NCBI GenBank assembly: GCA_910583835.1
Contig: CAJTYM010000013.1
Span: forward strand, 21,800-85,799
Reading direction: 5' to 3'
DNA from: an uncultured Lachnospiraceae bacterium
GTDB lineage: Bacteria; Bacillota; Clostridia; Lachnospirales; Lachnospiraceae
DNA length: 64,000 nucleotides
The translations under genes and the position numbers were made by a program. Below the pieces are notes generated by a model. The model did not search any database, was not told where the DNA came from, and saw nothing but the letters and a program-made list of their open reading frames with translations. How positions within the stretch are numbered: the first letter of the stretch is position 1; each line of letters starts with the position of its first letter. This document shows, in pieces, positions 61,614-64,000 of this stretch.

Positions 61614-62549
61614 TCATTCTTTTTTCAGCGATACCGTGAGCTGATTATAAGGAATCTCAATCCCATTTTCATCAAACCTTAACTTTATCTCCTCGGTCGC
61701 CCTCCACCTTGCATTCCAATAATCCGCTGTGTGCACCCAGAACCGCAGCCCAAGGCGGACGCTGCTGTCCTCCAGGGAATCTACAAACACCACCGTCTCT
61801 TCTCCCACAATCCTGGCTGCCTCTCCATCAACAATCTCCATCAGGATATCTTTCGCCTTTTGGATATCCGCGTCATAAGAAATCCCCACATAGAGATCTA
61901 TCCTGCGCTTATCCTGATGCGTCACATCCGTGAGGCTGGAATTGGCAAGCGTGCCATTGGGAATCACCACCGTGCGGTTATCTGTTGTCAGAAGCTTTGT
62001 ATAAAAGATTTGGATCTCCGTCACGGTTCCCTCATTCTTATGCGTATCTTCAATAATATAGTCCCCGACTTTAAATGGTTTAAACAATAAAATCAATACC
62101 CCTCCGGCAAAATTAGAAAGGCTCCCCTGCAAGGCAAGTCCCAAAGCAAGACCGACAGAACCCAGCACTGCCACGATAGAAGTTGTTGCCACGCCAAGCT
62201 GATTAATCACTGCCATTGCCAGCACAACATACAGAAGGATTTTCGCTGCCGAATCAAGAAATTGGCAGACCCCCTCGTCTACCGCAGAACGCTGCAGGCC
62301 GCGCTTTAAAATCCTGCGAATCCACTTAATAATTTTCTTGCCGACAAGGTAAATCAGAAGTGCAAATAAGACCCGTACCCCAAAGTCCACAAGCATAGGG
62401 ACAATGTCCTCTAAGTAACCTTTCAGCACCCCTGGTTCCGCCATCTTCTGCAATTCTTCCAGCTCCGCTAAATTGTCTGTCACTGTATCTGTATCTGCCT
62501 TCGCCAGCACACAATTATATAGAAAATTATTTGCCAAATACCACCACAT
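61614..62549 (-). CDS. Small-conductance mechanosensitive channel (MscS family)
   Basis: 311 residues. Three helices (about 48-68, 90-115 and 120-145), the last being the Gly/Ala pore helix (VLGSVGLALGLALQGSLSNF), then the beta domain (KPFKVGDYII, NGTLANSSLTDV) and the C-terminal alpha-beta part. It releases osmolytes on sudden osmotic downshift. AAGGAG precedes the ATG. It is divergent from the HD-domain gene. Confidence 0.96.
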   Translation of the reverse strand: MWWYLANNFLYNCVLAKADTDTVTDNLAELEELQKMAEPGVLKGYLEDIVPMLVDFGVRVLFALLIYLVGKKIIKWIRRILKRGLQRSAVDEGVCQFLDSAAKILLYVVLAMAVINQLGVATTSIVAVLGSVGLALGLALQGSLSNFAGGVLILLFKPFKVGDYIIEDTHKNEGTVTEIQIFYTKLLTTDNRTVVIPNGTLANSSLTDVTHQDKRRIDLYVGISYDADIQKAKDILMEIVDGEAARIVGEETVVFVDSLEDSSVRLGLRFWVHTADYWNARWRATEEIKLRFDENGIEIPYNQLTVSLKKE

Positions 62550-62579
62550 TTTTTCTCCTTCATATTCCTCTATCCTGAA

Positions 62580-62608
62580 TTGACACTTTATTTGAACTGT
62601 AATATAAT
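62580..62608 (+). promoter_or_regulatory. Consensus sigma-A promoter of the HD-domain gene
   Basis: TTGACA (62580-62585), exactly 17 bases, TATAAT (62603-62608), followed by an AT-rich stretch. Both hexamers are perfect. Confidence 0.88.
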
Positions 62609-62674
62609 TATAGTATAGTTATCGGGACAAAAGCAAATAATATTTTACAGAATTTGGAAATGGAGGTAGATGCT

Positions 62675-63946
62675 ATGAATAAACCTCAACCTATCAATGC
62701 TGTGGATATTATCCGCTGTTCTTTTCAGCATCTGAATCCACGGTTAACCAGCCACGGCGAACGTGTCGCCTATATCCTCATGAAGATGTTAGAGGAGACC
62801 AGACGGTATACTTCGCAGGAAAAACACGATATTTTTATGTTGGGTCTGCTCCATGATATCGGTGCTTACAAGGACAGTGAGATTGACTCCATGCTCAGTT
62901 TTGATTCGGACGAGTCCATGGAACATGCGGTGTTCGGTTACCTTTTATTTAAGGATTTCTCTCCTCTGTCGCAGTATTCCGATGTTATTTTATACCATCA
63001 CCACGGCAACGCACAGTATTACTGTGTCCCTATCAGCAGCTATCACCGCGACATCGCCAAGCTGATTTACCTCGCTGACCGGATAGACGTATTCTGTGTA
63101 CAGAATCCAGATGGGGATTTGTGGTCTTTCCTGGAACAGTACAGCGACCGCAAATTTTATCCTTCTGATATTCGCTGGTTTTGGAGCTCGCAGGAAAAAT
63201 ACCAGATATTGGAACATATCAAGTCCATGGAATTCCAAAAAGAGGTCACAGAGTATATCAGAGACAATACCCAACTCATGGGCGATCAGCTGAGAAAGTA
63301 CCTCATGACCCTTGTTTTTTCCATTGATTTCCGAAGCGAATTCACTGCGCTGCACACGGATTATGCCGTATATCTGAGCAAAAATATTGCCCACGCGCTG
63401 CAGTTGCCCGCGCACTCCAATGAACTGATTACCGCCGCCGCGTTGCTGCACAATGCCGGAAAAGTTGCGCTGACCGATACGTTAGCTACTGAGGAAGACT
63501 ACAACCGCTATCTGCAATCATTGTACAGCGATTCCACTTATGACATTACCCGGCAGATACTGTCTGAAAATGTAGACCCGCAAGTATTGGACATCATTGA
63601 GGAATCAGCCATTCTTCTGAAACACTGGAAGGACAGCCAAACCGTAACATTCGCACCAACTCCTGCTGCCGAGACGGTAGCGCTCTCCTATTTGATGAGC
63701 AACTCCCTGTCTTTAGACATGAGCGTTTCCTACTGTCACCATCCCCGGCTCCGCGCCCTTTTGCGGGAGACATACCGGATCAGCGGCATGAACGACAGAA
63801 TTCTTAGGACAGTGGAGAAATCATTCGATGATATCATTGAGAAGACACAGAAATCATGTTCCGGAATCTTTGATACATATCAGCAAATGATGGAGGAATA
63901 CCGTTCCCTCAACATTATCCTGCAGCACTACAATAATAAATATTGA
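62675..63946 (+). CDS. HD-domain phosphohydrolase-like protein with a degenerate second HD unit
   Basis: 423 residues from the ATG at 62675 (GGAGG upstream). The first half resembles an HD-GYP domain: SHGERVAYILMKMLEE, LLHDIGAYKD, HHHGN and LADRIDVF. The second half has NIAHALQLPAHSNELITAAA followed by LLHNAGKVALTD, an HD-like unit in which the key Asp is replaced by Asn. HD-GYP proteins degrade cyclic di-GMP, but the GYP triplet is not visible, so the substrate is uncertain. Monocistronic. Confidence 0.85.
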   Translation: MNKPQPINAVDIIRCSFQHLNPRLTSHGERVAYILMKMLEETRRYTSQEKHDIFMLGLLHDIGAYKDSEIDSMLSFDSDESMEHAVFGYLLFKDFSPLSQYSDVILYHHHGNAQYYCVPISSYHRDIAKLIYLADRIDVFCVQNPDGDLWSFLEQYSDRKFYPSDIRWFWSSQEKYQILEHIKSMEFQKEVTEYIRDNTQLMGDQLRKYLMTLVFSIDFRSEFTALHTDYAVYLSKNIAHALQLPAHSNELITAAALLHNAGKVALTDTLATEEDYNRYLQSLYSDSTYDITRQILSENVDPQVLDIIEESAILLKHWKDSQTVTFAPTPAAETVALSYLMSNSLSLDMSVSYCHHPRLRALLRETYRISGMNDRILRTVEKSFDDIIEKTQKSCSGIFDTYQQMMEEYRSLNIILQHYNNKY

Positions 63947-63953
63947 GATAAAA

Positions 63954-63970
63954 AAGTGTCTTCGACACTT
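63954..63970 (+). terminator. Short terminator after the HD-domain gene
   Basis: AAGTGTC-ttc-GACACTT, preceded by AAAAA and followed by CAAC; it lacks a T-run, so it is weak. A second small palindrome, CCCCCAT-tc-ATGGGGG (63982-63997), follows at the window edge. Confidence 0.5.
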
Positions 63971-64000
63971 CAACCCCCTAACCCCCATTCATGGGGGAAT

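Noticed and set aside
63971..64000. C-rich motif and CCCCCAT/ATGGGGG palindrome at the window edge
   Set aside because: It may belong to a terminator or repeat, but the window ends before its context can be seen.

Overview
The window looks like chromosome of a spore-forming, gut-type Firmicute, most likely a Lachnospiraceae member (Clostridium cluster XIVa). The evidence is a SpoIID-type protein, a SleB/CwlJ-type cortex-hydrolase domain, a Firmicute 6S RNA, a T-box leader, ATP-type PEP carboxykinase together with PPDK, a single-chain eukaryote-type glycyl-tRNA synthetase, an M16C protease, and low-to-medium GC. The genus cannot be fixed from sequence alone.

Layout. 1-1623: pheS-pheT, read leftward behind a Phe T-box and its promoter. 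1656-3405: a 1.75-kb insertion with 77-78-bp inverted termini and an 11-bp target duplication. It has no intact transposase but carries a holin-like type I toxin, its antisense RNA and a damaged XRE gene, and it interrupts the 3' end of yihY. 3406-13692: yihY and a spoIID-like gene, 6S RNA, an L,D-transpeptidase, cytidine deaminase, a CheY/CheX-like pair, thrC, and a SleB-type hydrolase. 13780-14885: a bacterial AP2-like protein and a strong candidate structured RNA with no recognised family. 14889-19494: a branched-chain amino acid block (leuCD, a divergent LysR regulator, ilvC, ilvN). 19574-24581: a secreted GH97 alpha-galactosidase-like enzyme and a C39-like exported protein. 24611-24804: a 194-bp MITE with a perfect 10-bp target duplication. 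24882-30771: a fructosamine-kinase-like gene, a DUF89 protein, and a MarR-ADH-ALDH-response-regulator run with two dyad operators.

30777-42966: two surface-protein genes (one encoding about 2,750 residues) lie between a response regulator and a 7TM-DISM-type histidine kinase, suggesting a two-component system that frames the genes it may control. 43012-46134: a GHKL kinase and pckA. 46446-51303 is an accessory patch: a HEPN/RES toxin-like gene with a truncated partner, two 218-bp identical direct repeats around an acetyltransferase, a frameshifted HAD gene and an ABC ATPase scar, then a four-gene cassette of small unknown proteins and a SHOCT protein. 51651-63946 returns to core genes: ppdK, glyQS, a lipoprotein, recO, era, an M16C peptidase, an MscS channel and a double-HD-domain protein.

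The most noteworthy items are the passenger-carrying insertion at 1656-3405, the structured RNA at 14638-14885, the MITE, the repeat-bounded island at 48-49.7 kb with the adjoining small-gene cassette, and the split two-component system around the surface proteins. All assignments come from reading the sequence and from family knowledge; no database search was possible.
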